From the NCBI GenBank assembly GCA_022432975.1, contig CM039516.1, positions 34,373,157 through 34,437,156 of the forward strand: a stretch of DNA of 64,000 nucleotides. The letters run 5' to 3'. How positions within the stretch are numbered: position 1 is the stretch's first letter; every line of letters starts with the position of its first letter. Below are positions 45,190 to 56,413 of this stretch, in pieces. A program made the translations under genes and the position numbers. This DNA comes from Begonia masoniana (Eukaryota > Streptophyta > Magnoliopsida > Cucurbitales > Begoniaceae). Under the pieces are notes generated by a model that saw only the letters and a list, made by a program, of their open reading frames with translations, was not told the origin of the DNA and ran no database searches.

Positions 45190-46120
45190 GACCCAGAAAT
45201 GATACATTAGAAGAATCTTTTGACATCAATAGGTTGATTGTTTCGCTTTTGTATCTTCCAAAAGAACAAAAAGATCTTTCAGAGCTCTTTACTGGATTCG
45301 AAAGAGAGTACTTGGGTACTCCCAATAACAAAAAAATGTATCATGCCTGAATCTAACTGGGGTTTGTGGTGGTGGAAGAACTGGGTCAGAAAAAAGAGGG
45401 ATTCTAGTTGTAAGATATCTAATGAAACCGTAGTTGGAATTGAGATCTCATTCAAAGAGAAAGATATCGAATATATGAAGTTTCTTTTTATATATTATAT
45501 GGATTATCATATCCGCAAGGACCATGATTGGGAATTTTTTGATCATCTTTCTCTGAGGAAAAGGCGAAACATAATCAACTTGAATTCGGGACAGCTATTC
45601 GAAATCTTAGTGAAATACTGGATTTGTTATCTCATGTTTGCTTTTCATGAAAAAATACCAATTGAAGTGGAAGGCTTCTTCAAACAAGTAGTTGGGTCAA
45701 CTATTCAATCAAATGATATTGAGCACGTTTCCCATCGCTTCTCGAGAAACAAGTGTACTATTTCTTTGGAAAAATGTGCTTAATTTCATGTGGCAATTCC
45801 ACCAAGATTGGAGGAAGAATCCGCATGAAAAGGATTTTTTAGGAACATATCGAGAGAGAATTAGATTTGGTTAGACAATGTGTGGTTGGTAAACAATGAT
45901 CGATTTTTTAGTAAGGTACGGAATGTATTGTCAAATATTCAATATGATTCCACAAGATCTAGTTTCGTTCAAGTAACAAGTTCTAGTCAATTGAAAGTGT
46001 CTTCTGATCAATCCAGAGATCATTTTGATTCCATTAGGAATGAGGATTCAGAATATCACACATTGATAATTCAAAAATAGATTCAATAACCGAAAGAAAA
46101 ATGGGATCGAAAATCCTTTC
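45190..46120 (+). other. ycf2: Nuclear plastid DNA insertion: fragment of chloroplast ycf2
   Basis: The sequence matches the interior of plastid ycf2 (a very large plastid protein, proposed as part of the 2-MD AAA-ATPase import motor). Recognisable pieces: [97 protein letters not shown], then in other frames [24 protein letters not shown] and [12 protein letters not shown]. At least two frameshifts and stops, together with its position beside a retroelement, show it is a nuclear copy and not plastid DNA. Longest open piece 45238-45783. Confidence 0.92.
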
Positions 46121-46549
46121 AAATTTGAGAAAATTTGAGTATTCAACCACTATTTTGTTGATTGTCAAATGGATAAAAGGTGACACCAAATAAGAGTTAT
46201 TGTGAGGTTTAAGTGAAAGTTAGAAGATCAATCAGTCTTAACTAAAAGGGTTATTAGATAAGAGAATTTTCACGGATGTAGCCTTGGAGCAAACTGTTTG
46301 TAATCTCTTTATCTTTATTTTTTTTATTTTATTGTTACTGTTTGCATATTAGTTTTAGTAAATCTAATTTAAAAAGAAAGCTTAAATTTGAGACAACAAA
46401 CTAGAAGAAATTTAATCACATAAAAAAACTAGAAAACCTAATTCACCTCCTTTTAGATTATACCGGTCCTAGAACTGGTATCTGAGCAAGTCTTAAACTT
46501 TTGTTGTGATTAAAATTTCATAGAAATTTATATCTGAAACTTTACTTAT

Positions 46550-47036
46550 GGTTTCAAATAGTAATGGTTCACATGTTAAAGTTCAATTGATCTCTTGACT
46601 TTCATTTTTTATTATAGAAATAAGTATGCTTATTGAAAGTCTAGGATGAGAATATATTCAATAATTAGACTATGACTTGTGATATATTATTGAAAACAAT
46701 CCATATATTCCAATAAAACAAGGAGGTTTGAATGTGTCTAAAATTCATTTAGAGTTTGATGATAATGATAAATCAAAACTATGTTTACATGCTATGCAAT
46801 GACACATTATATTGTGCCAAATAGAGATGAATTTAATATGGTTCAAAGATGTGACAATACGCATGAAATTTGAAATTTACTTGAATTCAAACATGAGGGT
46901 AGAAATCAAGTAAAAAAAGTAAAATGAATATACTTGAACTGTTTGTCATGGATAAAGACAAAACCATTGGTCAAATATTTACTCAATTCACTATCATTAC
47001 AAATGATTTGATGGCTCTTGGTAGGTTTTACCCTAG
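46550..47036 (+). pseudogene. Copia gag N-terminus, decayed
   Basis: Pieces in several frames follow the gag at 30395-30904: EFDDNDKSKLCLHAM (compare ELNDSDKKNLSLNAK), VCHG-like end of the capsid, and DLMALGRFYP just before the solo LTR (compare NGLKALG). Many stops. Confidence 0.65.
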
Positions 47037-49255
47037 TGTAACACCTGGTTCTATTGAACCAATTTATTTTATCAACTAATGGTGTACGTTTTATGGAAGA
47101 AATTAGGAGAAATAGTGGTTAGGTTAAAGCGTGACTAGGCAAGGGCACAATTGTAATTGAGGATTTATTTGTGGATAACGTATTTAAGGGGAAGGGTTCT
47201 GTGATTAATGCTTAGTAGCCGCCACATTACTTCTCTCCCTTATTCGGTGCTTTGCCGACTTCTCTCCCGGCGACTTCCTTCCCGATTTCTCCAACCTATG
47301 TGAGTTTTGCTTCGATTTCTTGTTATTTTAGTTGTTAGATAACAGAGGGGTTGTAAATGTGTGTTTTGAGAATGCTATGAGTGAGTGTTGGATTCGGGTT
47401 TTGTGATAAATCAGGGAATGCTCGAAGAACAGAGCTCCCAACTAGCTTCCTTAGATTTCTGGATGGTTTATGATGAAGTTTAGTGAAGATTTAATTAATA
47501 CTCTGTCTATGGTTTTAGGTTTGAGCAAACTCCCGAAGTAGCTTACAACCAAACATTTTCCAGGAGACCAGGTAAGTAGAGTATGTGTGTGCCTACGAGC
47601 CTACATCACAAAACAGTCAGATATATGTATGTTTGTATGATTTTTAGTTTGGCATGTATCATGTTTTTGAAAGAATACAAAAATGCATTTACATATATAG
47701 CAGCATGGTAAGGCATGAGTAGATTGAATCACATTAACTATTAAGGGAATTAATCCGCCCCTTAATTGAGACAGAGGATATTTATACTTTGGAAAAAATG
47801 ATCCACTTCCCATCGAACAGGGGGATTAAGAACAGCTATTAAGGGAACTAATCCGCCCCTTAATCGAGTAAAATGATATTTTTACTTTGGGAAAAATGAT
47901 ATGCTTCCCATCGAATAGGGAACGAACATAAATACAACATGAGATATAAGAGTAGAAACTGCATAAACAGGGTTTATGTTTCAGCATTTCATTTCATTAT
48001 TGCTTTACTTATTTAGCATTAGGCTAATAGATGAGTTTTGTGATGTAGGTGCTGAAGTGATTATAGATGAATTCTCTGAGTATAATGAAGAATAGGCGTA
48101 GTTGGTTGAGCGCATCCATGCCACGATCTGCTGCACTGATGAGGCGGTTTAACCAATGGTAGTATGTGTGGAACTTAATGGACAAATGTTTAGCTAATAT
48201 GTGCTGAGAATTTTAATGACAACGGTCGTTTTATTGTTTTGATAAGTTTTTTTTGAAATTATTCTGATAATGAAACATGGTTGGTTCTAGCTGTAGCTTT
48301 CTCTGGAACCTGAGTAAGTATGGATTTATGTTGTCTTGAATGGTTGCTGTCAAAATTATAAGTCCTCTTAGTAGTCAGAATTGTCCACCGATTAGTGTAT
48401 AATCGGTTGAGTTATGTTTCTGTCATAGGAATAGTCGTCCAAACTGTAGGTGAAAATAGTCGTCCAAAGTTGTAAGTGAAAATAGTCGTCCATTTTGTGG
48501 AAAAGAATAGTCGTCCGAAAATTAGTCGTCCAAAGTTGTAAGTGAAAACAGTCGTCCATTCTGTGGACAAGAATAGTCGTCCAAAGTAAGTAGTCACGTG
48601 GACAGTGAACGTTAAAGTCACGTGGTCCGTGGACGACAAATTTAAGTAAGTCTATGGATGTTCGTCTGTGGACGACGAATTTATGTAACCCGTGGACGAT
48701 GAAATCACGTGGACTGGGGACATTAAAGTCACGTGGTCTGTGGACGATAAGTTTATGTAGACGTGAACGACGAGGATCAGCTGTCCCAAGATGTGAGAAA
48801 ATTGTCATAGAGATTAGTGGAAGAGTCATCGTCCAAAGTTGTCGTCCAGAGTGTTGCCGAAACGTTGTCGTCTAAATTAACGTTGTTTGAAGTGATATTG
48901 TCCAAAGCGATCTCGTTCAGCGTACGTCATCCAGAGTCGCGACGTCTAAGGTCGCCTGTCCAGAGTTCGTCGTCCAAGGTTGTGACGACAAACTCTGTGG
49001 ATGCCAGACCACTCTGTAGCATTGAACTGGCTGTAGTTGTCGCAGAGATGTTTCGAACGATTTTATATTTAAAAATTTATTAGTCTGTTTTCGTAATGAC
49101 TCTGTTTTACGTAAATGTATTCTGCTGAAGTATTTTAACCGTTTAAATGACAATGTTTTATATCGATGGATAAAACTTTAAATTTTTTCAGAATTTCCTA
49201 GTTCAGTTTAGTGAGTGTGAGTAGCAAACCGGGTTGATTAATTCGGGGCGTTATA
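47037..49255 (+). repeat. Solo LTR of a Ty3 element, plus orientation
   Basis: 2219 bp, TGTAACACC (47037) to GGGGCGTTATA (49255; the final CA has mutated to TA). Perfect target duplication CCTAG at 47032-47036 and 49256-49260, inside copia gag. It has the donor-like AGGTAAGT at 47570-47577, a doubled segment at 47740-47930, and a CGTCCA-rich region with several CACGTG boxes at 48430-48960. Homologous to 41722-44244 in inverted orientation. Confidence 0.9.
47740..47930 (+). repeat. About 100-bp tandem doubling in the solo LTR
   Basis: The block TATTAAGGGAATTAATCCGC … CTTCCCATCGAACAGGG occurs at about 47740 and again at about 47838 with small changes. Confidence 0.75.
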
Positions 49256-49260
49256 CCTAG

Positions 49261-50330
49261 TGAAGAGTTGGTGAGACAAATACCTTGGTGCCTACCGAGA
49301 TCATGTCAAACAAAAGATGATGAAATTCAAAAAGCATCAAAGTTCTCAGGATGGAGGAACTCATTGGATCTCTTATAACACACGAGATTATTATGTACGT
49401 TAACGAGAAGGAAGAGCAAAATGAGAAAGAAGTCTCTAAGAAGAAAGATATAGCTCTCAAAGGCTCATCAAGCAAACAATTTGAATTAAAAAAAAAAAAA
49501 GAGGATGATGACGAGGAGATTGTGTTCACCACTCAAAAGTTCAACAAGTTTATTTAACAAAGAAATGGGCAAGAGAAAAAGTTTACTAATAGAGAGTGAC
49601 CACAAAAATAAAAGAAGTTTATTTGCTTTTAGCGTGGAAAGTCGGGACATTACAAAGTCGATCTCCCACAAGCCAAGAAGACACCAAATGTATTAAAAAA
49701 AGGAAGCTACGAAAGCCATTTGGGATGATAGCGATGAAAACACATGATCCAAAAAGGAAGTGGCAAAGATGTACTTTATGGCTATGGAAAATGAGGTACA
49801 TGACTTTTAGTGATTTGGATGACGAAGATGATTTATTGGATGCATTTGATTAATTACTTAAATAGTTCAATTTGTTAAAATCTAAGTATATATTGTTGAA
49901 AAAAGAAATGTTGAATTGGTGAAAAAGCTTGCTAGAATTTCTTCATCACTTGTTCAATTTGCTTAAATCTAAGTATAAATTGTTGAAAAAAGAAAATGTT
50001 GAACCGGTGAAAAAGCTTGCTCATTTCTTCATCACTTGAAATAGAAATAGTTGATTTGAATAAGAAAATTGATATTTGCATATCTAAGTACTTAAATTTA
50101 CTAATGGTAGCAAAATCCTAAATATGCTATGAAGACAACAAAGAGTGACATTTGATAAAACTAGATTAGGTTGTGAACTATTTCAAAAGAATAACAATTA
50201 TAAAAACTTCTTTGTTGAACCTTCTACTTGTCATGCATGCAACAAAATAGGTAATAAATCATTTGTTTGTCCAGAAAAATTCTTCTATTAAAATGACGTG
50301 TTTAAAAAAGAACAAAGATGAACGCTGAAG
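49261..50330 (+). pseudogene. Copia gag C-terminal half, decayed
   Basis: After the solo LTR, WRNSLDLL/LEELIGSLITHEI (49351) matches LEELIGSLMTHEI of the gag at 30.2 kb, then the charged ENEKEV-like stretch, the Lys/Glu run and, near 50225, CHACNKIGNKSFVCP, the decayed second Cys motif. Frames shift repeatedly. Confidence 0.7.
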
Positions 50331-51089
50331 GACACAAAACGATTTGTGTTGTAACGCCCCCAAACCCACCCTGGCTCGGCGCGCTACATAGCTCACTTTA
50401 ATCCCAATAATTTAAAAAAAATCGTACACAGCAGAATTTAAAACTAAATCTCCCGAACCTCTCTTATGTTATACCTATCTGTCTAGACTCACTAATTTCC
50501 CTTAATTCTAACCTTTAAGCACCACGACGTCCTTCCCAAAAATTTCGGCAAAGTAACGCCTAAAAATGGCGCCTCCAAAATACTAGGTACCTGCAACTAA
50601 ATACATTCTCAACCAGATCCAGAATACTCTTACTTAACTAACCAGCATACGAAATCTCCAAATAGCAGTAAAGAGGGAAACTAAAATACGAACAGCTCTA
50701 AGTGAAGAAAGTCCACAGTATAGGGCGACACATCACCCTTAACTATGACTATATACAACAATTACAAATAGCTATACCATAACTGTCAAAACATCAATCA
50801 AAATACAAAGCCCCACATTTCCCCGAATACCATGGTCGAGGCGCCCCGACAACTGCCCGCACCGGTTTGCCCCGTGTGCCACCGACTGCCGTCTAATCCT
50901 ATCTCCCACATCTAGCACACCTGTAACTCTGTCGTCACCTACACGACAGAACACACACACACACCACAACTCTCACACGTAACCCTAACACATGCAGTTT
51001 CTAACCCTCGGTTACTCTGGTTTCATATCCATTCCTTCTATCTTTCATAGAACCCATCACGCATGCTAACCTCACACCTTAACGCGACT

Positions 51090-51455
51090 GGGCGACTCAC
51101 ACAGCATCCCTCGCAGGTTCCACCCTAACGCGACTGAGCAACTCCCATGGAGTCCCTCGCAAGTTCCACCCTAACGCGACTAGGCAACTCCCTTAGAGTC
51201 CCTCGCAAGTGCCACCATAATGTGACTGGGCGACTCAACTATAGTCCCTCGCAGGTACCACCTTAACGCGACTGGGCAACTCCCCTGGAGTCCCTCACAG
51301 GTACCACACTAACGTGACTGGGCAACTTAACTATAGTCCCTCGCAAGTACCACCTTAACGCGACTGGGCAACTCCCTTGGAGTCCCTCGCTGGTGCTACC
51401 CTAACGCGACTGGGCGACTCAACTATAGTCTCTCGCAGGTACCACTCTCAAACTA
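51090..51455. repeat. About 46-bp tandem array with two alternating unit types
   Basis: Seven to eight units of CACCCTAACGCGACTGGGCGACT plus either AACTATAGTCCCTCGCAGGTAC or CCCTGGAGTCCCTCGCAGGTGC type endings. From 51200 the two types alternate, giving a period of about 92 bp. The same array is at 55130-55382 and 63887-64000 in the other LTR, and inverted at about 52330-52490. Confidence 0.85.
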
Positions 51456-51817
51456 CTATTTCTAGCCTAATCCAACTAAAACCTAACTAAACAGGCCACT
51501 AATTTGGGTTCGGTAAAAACCGACCCGAAACTTCAAACGTCCATAACATTCGCGTCGGATATCGGAATCGAATGACTACAGCGGCCACATACTCCTCTAA
51601 TAGCCTATTTTAACCTGCCAAAAGGAATTTTAAAACAAACGACCGTAGCTAGGTCAAAACTGGCAAAACCTGAACTGCCCTAAGTCGGAAATTTTCTCCT
51701 TCCCGATTTTCCATCAATTTTTACTCGTTTCCTCACCAATCGACCACCCTCACACCCAGTGGCCCGTTTAGTTAGGTTTTAGTTGGATTAAGCTAGAAAT
51801 AGTAGTTTGAGAGTAGT
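51441..51817. repeat. Inverted repeat, two 60-bp arms
   Basis: Left arm 51441-51500 and right arm 51758-51817 are reverse complements with only a few differences (CTAATCCAACTAAAACCTAA versus TTAGGTTTTAGTTGGATTA). The loop is about 257 bases. Beyond the arms, the tandem array on the left is mirrored by its inverted form at 52330-52490. Confidence 0.8.
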
Positions 51818-51989
51818 TTGTGAATGTAAGTTTGATTTTAATGAAGTTTGAATATTTGTCGTAGGTTGAGCCGTAGGTAGATAGGGAACCGATCATCCTC
51901 AGCGTGCTAGGACGCCAGGTAAGTAGAGGACGTTTGTGTTTAGATTTCGACCCTACACCACGGAACGATAGGATTTATTTTGTGATAAT

Positions 51990-52270
51990 TGTTGTTGGTT
52001 GTTTGTTGTTTGTTGTTTGGTTGTCTTCTTTGTTGTGGTTGTCTTATTTGTTGGTTAAGCATTGTTGGTTGTTTGTTGTTTGTTGTTGGTTGTTTTTTTG
52101 TTGGTTAAGCATTGTTGGTTGGTTGTTGTTTGTTGTTTGGTTGTCTTCTTTGTTGTGGTTGTCTTCTTTGCTGGTTAAGCATTGTTGGTTGTTTGTTGTT
52201 TTCTTTGTTGGTTAAGCATTGTTGGTTGGTTGTTGTTTGTTGTTTGGTTGTCTCATTTGTTGATTAGGCA
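51990..52270 (+). repeat. TTG/GTT-rich minisatellite, about 4 units
   Basis: Imperfect units of about 45-75 bp built from GTTTGTTGTTTGGTTGTCTT and ending GGTTAAGCATTG. The open frame through it (WLSSLLWLS repeats) is a product of the repeat. Confidence 0.8.
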
Positions 52271-53134
52271 TTGTATTGAGACTGAAACTGATAAGTTGAA
52301 AGGCAATGTGGCAATATGGTTTTGTGGAGTTGCGTTAAGGTGGCACCCGCGAGGGACTCTAGGAGAGTCGCCCAGCCGCGTTAGAGTGGCACCTGGGGCG
52401 TGGTTTAGTGTGAGTCGCCCAGTCGCATTAGGGTGGCACCTACGAGGGACTCCAGGGGAGTCGCCCAGTCGGGTTAAGGTGGTACCTGCATATAATCCAA
52501 CGAGATTCTAAGGCTTTACATAGGAAAACCCGAATTCCCCACATTGGAGCCCTCGGTTTTTCGCTCAATCCGAGCTCACCAATGCTCGGCAACCATCGCT
52601 GGCGTTAAGCTCGGTTAATTGACGCCAAGAACGGCCAAAAGCAGCTAGTAATCAGAGCTCAAACGAGCTCGTCCCTCTCAGCCCTAAATCGAATTGAAAA
52701 CAGGGCAAAAACCAAACTTACCGGGTCGGTTCGTGCGCGGAGTCAGCCGGAGACGCTAGCCCTTGGTTCGCCGCCGTCGTCTGGCCGGAGAACGTCGGAA
52801 ACCACGGCAGTTTGATCGGCGATCGACGCCCTTCTCTCTCTCCCCTCTCCCCTGCTCCTCGCGCGACCCGAACGACAGAATGGCTTCGGCCATTCTGTTG
52901 TTTTCTTTTTATTTTTTTTAATAATAATAATAATAACATTAATGAAACTAACATTACCATTATGCCCTTCCAAAAATTCCGTTAAATCCCGTTCTTAAAT
53001 TATAAATTTTCGTAAATTGACCCTCACCCCGTACCCAGCTTAAGTTCTCTACTGGGAATAAACTTAATAACTAATAACTTAAATTAATTAAATCTAAAAC
53101 AATACATTTGGATGAAAAATTCTCGGGTGTTACA

Positions 53135-54348
53135 ATCCACCCTCCTTACAAAAATTTTGTCCTCAAAATTTGACATACCTTATTCTTCTTCACTTCACTC
53201 ACTCAAACTCTACTTTCTAGCTTCATGAGTTGCCACGCTGAGTCTCAACTATGCTACTGCCTAAATAATTTATCTGGTGCTCCTACTAACCTATTCCTAC
53301 ATCTCCAAACATGTACATGATTCATCCAAGCTCTCCATACATCCTCAAATACGTAAAACTAAAAGTCTACTGAGTAACGTTCTATATTTTAAGTCATCAA
53401 ATTAAAATTCCACTCTAACTTACTATACCATTTAGAACTTATCACTTCCACCACTTGCATCTACTTACCTCGGACCATCCCCACGCTTCAGTCATCTTTC
53501 GAATACCATACTCATACTCTAGGCCCTCACTACTTAGATCTTCAAAGTGTCCCCTCTAAGTTGGCACACATACATACATTATACTCAAATTGTCCAACTT
53601 CTACCTCGCTTATCATCAAACGTATTCTACTCCCTCTTTTCCTCAATTTCCTTTCTACTCTATTATCTGATTACTCACTTCTCACTCTCCTATCACTCTC
53701 ATCGCATATACTCATTCCCCCAAAAATCATGACATTTATTAGTTATTTTCTAACACAACTCTCCTACTCAAAGCTTTCACCACTTAAATCTATCAACTAT
53801 TCTTTAAAAGCATACTATAAATTCTTAAATTATAATCACTAAACTCAATCTATCCAACCAATACTTCGGTCATCACCAAACACTTTCAATTTATTAGGTC
53901 TAAACTAACTCTTTCCTGACTTTACACTCGACACCCTAAATGATGTTGAGGCACTTTATTTCAACTCCAAAATTTTACATTAAAACTTCCATAATTCTCC
54001 AGAATTCCTAAGTTCTCTCGTATAACCTCCGTGTGAACTTTCTTTCCTTCCTATCGTAACAGCGATTCAACCAATTCGCCTTGCCTCCCAACCATCTCCG
54101 CCTGCTTACTGACCAACTCAATAAGAAGTTTGACTGACTCATCAAGTTCACTTCTAGGTTGCTCTGGTTGTCTTGGGTTTCTTGGCATTTTGGTCTAATT
54201 CTGTACAAAGGTTCAAACAATCTAATCTTAGTTAATAACCTAACTAAAAAGGAAAGAAATACTTACAGTCGGTGAAGCACGTTGCACGGCGGCCGGCATT
54301 GTCGGGTAATCCTTTGAACGAATCGACCATTTTGCTCTGATACCATCT
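53135..54348 (-). other. Interior of the LARD-like element
   Basis: Mostly A/T- and C-rich sequence without an open domain. Only the gag start at 54051-54188 and the primer site TGGTATCAGAGC (54334-54345, minus) are recognisable. The part beside the 3' LTR resembles the end of a Tekay interior (AATTTTGTCCTCAAAATTTGAC). Confidence 0.6.
54051..54188 (-). pseudogene. Gag N-terminal remnant of the LARD-like element
   Basis: 45 codons, Met at 54188 to TAG at 54051. It reads like the start of Tekay-type gag: MPRNPRQPE, then VKLLIELVSKQAEMVGRQGE, a short amphipathic stretch. No capsid or knuckle follows. The piece may survive because the RNA near it (packaging or primer region) is needed, not for its protein. 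Confidence 0.6.
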
Positions 54349-55382
54349 TGTAACAACCACGAACCCACCGTGGCTCGGTGCGCTACATAGCTCATTTTAA
54401 TCCCAATAATTTAAAAAAAATCGTACACAGCAGAATTTAAAACTAAATCTCCCGAAGCTCTCTTATATCATAACTAGCTGCCTAGACTCACTAATTTCCC
54501 TTAATCCTAACCTTTAAGCACCACGGCAACCTTCCCAAAAATTTTGCCAAAGTAACGCCTGAAAATGGCGCCTCCAAAATGCTAGGTACCTGCAACTAAA
54601 TACATTCTCATCCAGATCCAGAATACTCTTACTTAACTAACCAGCATACGAAATCTCCAAATAGCAGTAAAGAGGGAAACTAAAATACAAAAAGCTCTAA
54701 GTGAAGAAAGTCCAAGGTATAGGGCAACATATCACCCTTAACTATGACTATATACAACAATTACAAATAGCTATACCATAACTGTCAAAAAATCAATCAA
54801 AATACAAAGCCCCACATTTCCCCGAAGACCATGGTCGAGGCGCCCCGACAACTGCCCGCACCGGCGTGGCCCGTGTGCCACCGACTGCCGCCTAATCCTG
54901 TCTCCCACATCTAGCTCACCTGCAACTCTGTCGTCACCTAAACCACAGAACACACACACACGTAAGCTTACGCTTAGCAAGTAGGGGATAACAAAGATAA
55001 ACATGCACAATACCCCACAACTCTCACACGTAACCCTAACACATGCAGTTTCTAACCCTGGGTTACTCTGGTTTCGTTTCCATTCCTTCTATCTTTCATA
55101 GAAACATCACGCATGCTAACCTCGCACATTAACGCGACTGGGCGACTCACACAACGTCCCTTGTAGGTGCCACCCTAACGCGACTGGGCAACTCCCATGG
55201 AGTCCCTCGCAGGTATAAAGTCCCTCGCAAGTGCCACCCTAACGCGACTGGGTAACTCCCTTGGAGTCCCTCGCAGGTGCCACCCTAATGCGACTGGGCG
55301 ACTCAACTATAGTCCCTCGAAGGTACCACCTTAACGCGACTGGGCAACTCCCCTGGAGTCCCTCATAGGTGCCACCCTAACG
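54349..55382 (-). repeat. 5' LTR of the LARD-like element, part before the CRM insertion
   Basis: Starts TGTAACAACCACGAACCC and follows 50350-51230. It carries the 46-bp array (55130-55382), in which the CRM-like element inserted, duplicating TAACG (55378-55382). The rest resumes at 63887. Confidence 0.85.
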
Positions 55383-56395
55383 TGATGTGCCCCGCAGGCC
55401 CATTACACGATCCCAGACCCGAGTCCACAATTTTATTAACACACTTGTCTCTTTTGCAGGTTATGGTTCGTGTGAAGACTTGGAGGACACCGTAGACAAC
55501 TTGAAGAGGGAGATTAAAGCTGGGGACGTTGACCAACCAAAGCATCTACTCATGTGGAAAGACTAAAGAGGCACCTTAATTCTCACATGGGAATTTGTCT
55601 TCCCGAGCTTTGATATTTGTTGTTTTTTTTGAAATTTCGAACTTATTAGCAAAGGTTGGCCTTCTTGTTTAAACTTTATTAGAAGCATGTTAGGATTAGA
55701 TGGATGTTAGGATTAGATGAATGATAGGATTAGTTGGTGGCTTGGTTTGGCCCATTGAAGTTGAAGACATTGCTCAAGCCCACATGATGACCCATCATTC
55801 CCCTTACAAGCCCAAGCCCAAGCCCAAGCCCACCATTAGGTCTATATATTCATGGCATTGGTGTTTGTATCTTTTTTTTGGTTGATTTATGAGCACCCAC
55901 GGATTTCTCTCTCAATAGAAGAAGAAGCTTAGAGCAAAGAGCTTCCAAGGTAAGCTCGGTTGACAACAACCGAGGGGTTGCGCCCCCGAACCATTCTTCT
56001 AGCTTAGTAGCTAGTTGAAGTGGATTTTGCCATCTCCTTCTCCACTCTTTTGAGAGCGGAAAATAGCAAGGAGTGGCCATAACCGATTCCTTGAATCGAG
56101 TTCTCTTCCTTGGAAGAAACTATTGCCGGAAGCTCCATTGAAGCACTCACCGGCCGATTCTCGAAAAATGGTCCATAAATCTTTCATCTTAACGAATCTG
56201 GACCATGATTTTCACCAGCACACACCTCACTCACTTCATAAGATTCACCTAAAATTTCTTTAAATTTCGAGCACGCTTGATATTTCTTTACATTTTCATT
56301 CTCGGATTTACTCGGATTTACTCGGATTTGTGTCACCTGGAGCTAACGGTCTTCCTTCGAGTTCTTGAGTCCTATTTGCAGGTCAGAGCTCATCA
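55383..56395 (+). repeat. 5' LTR of the CRM-like element
   Basis: 1013 bp. It begins with the same coding-derived sequence that ends pol in the 3' LTR. TATATATT box at 55843-55850. Splice-acceptor-like site at 55434-55459. About 40 bp longer than the 3' LTR because of short local duplications (AGCCCAAGCCC, CTCGGATTTA). Confidence 0.9.
55434..55459 (+). promoter_or_regulatory. Splice-acceptor-like block, 5' LTR
   Basis: TATTAAC (55434-55440), pyrimidine-rich stretch, then TTTTGCAG ending 55459. It is the counterpart of 62966-62991. Confidence 0.4.
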
Positions 56396-56397
56396 GG

Positions 56398-56413
56398 TGG
56401 TATCAGAGCTTGG
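56398..56413 (+). other. Primer-binding site of the CRM-like element
   Basis: TGGTATCAGAGCTTGG, two bases after the LTR end; the first twelve bases match the iMet primer. Confidence 0.88.

Larger units (their letters stand above)
46190..50349 (+). mobile_element. Decayed Sirevirus-like copia remnant, split by a solo LTR
   Basis: The end of an LTR (…CACCTCCTTTTAGATTATACC-GGTCCTA near 46470, comparable to the inner end of the Sirevirus LTR) is followed by a primer site TGGTATCTGAGC (46476-46487, one mismatch), gag from about 46550 to 47036, a solo LTR, then gag from 49261 to about 50330. No pol follows; the element is cut at 50350 by another LTR. Confidence 0.75.
50350..53134 (-). repeat. 3' LTR of the LARD-like element
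   Basis: 2785 bp; plus-strand ends TGTAACGCCCC and GGGTGTTACA. The first 0.9 kb matches 54349-55382. It contains the tandem array at 51090-51455, an inverted piece of related LTR sequence at about 51758-52510 and the TTG/GTT-rich minisatellite at 51990-52270. Base usage is GC-richer than its surroundings around 52320-52880. Confidence 0.85.

Noticed and set aside
45238..45783. A functional ycf2-like nuclear gene
   Set aside because: It covers a small part of ycf2, has frameshifts and stops on both sides and no upstream start context.
48392..48829. 145-codon frame with VHGPRDF-type repeats
   Set aside because: Produced by the CGTCCA/CACGTG repeats of the solo LTR.
51904..52215. Hydrophobic frame that looks like membrane segments
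   Set aside because: Translation of the TTG/GTT minisatellite; no independent support.
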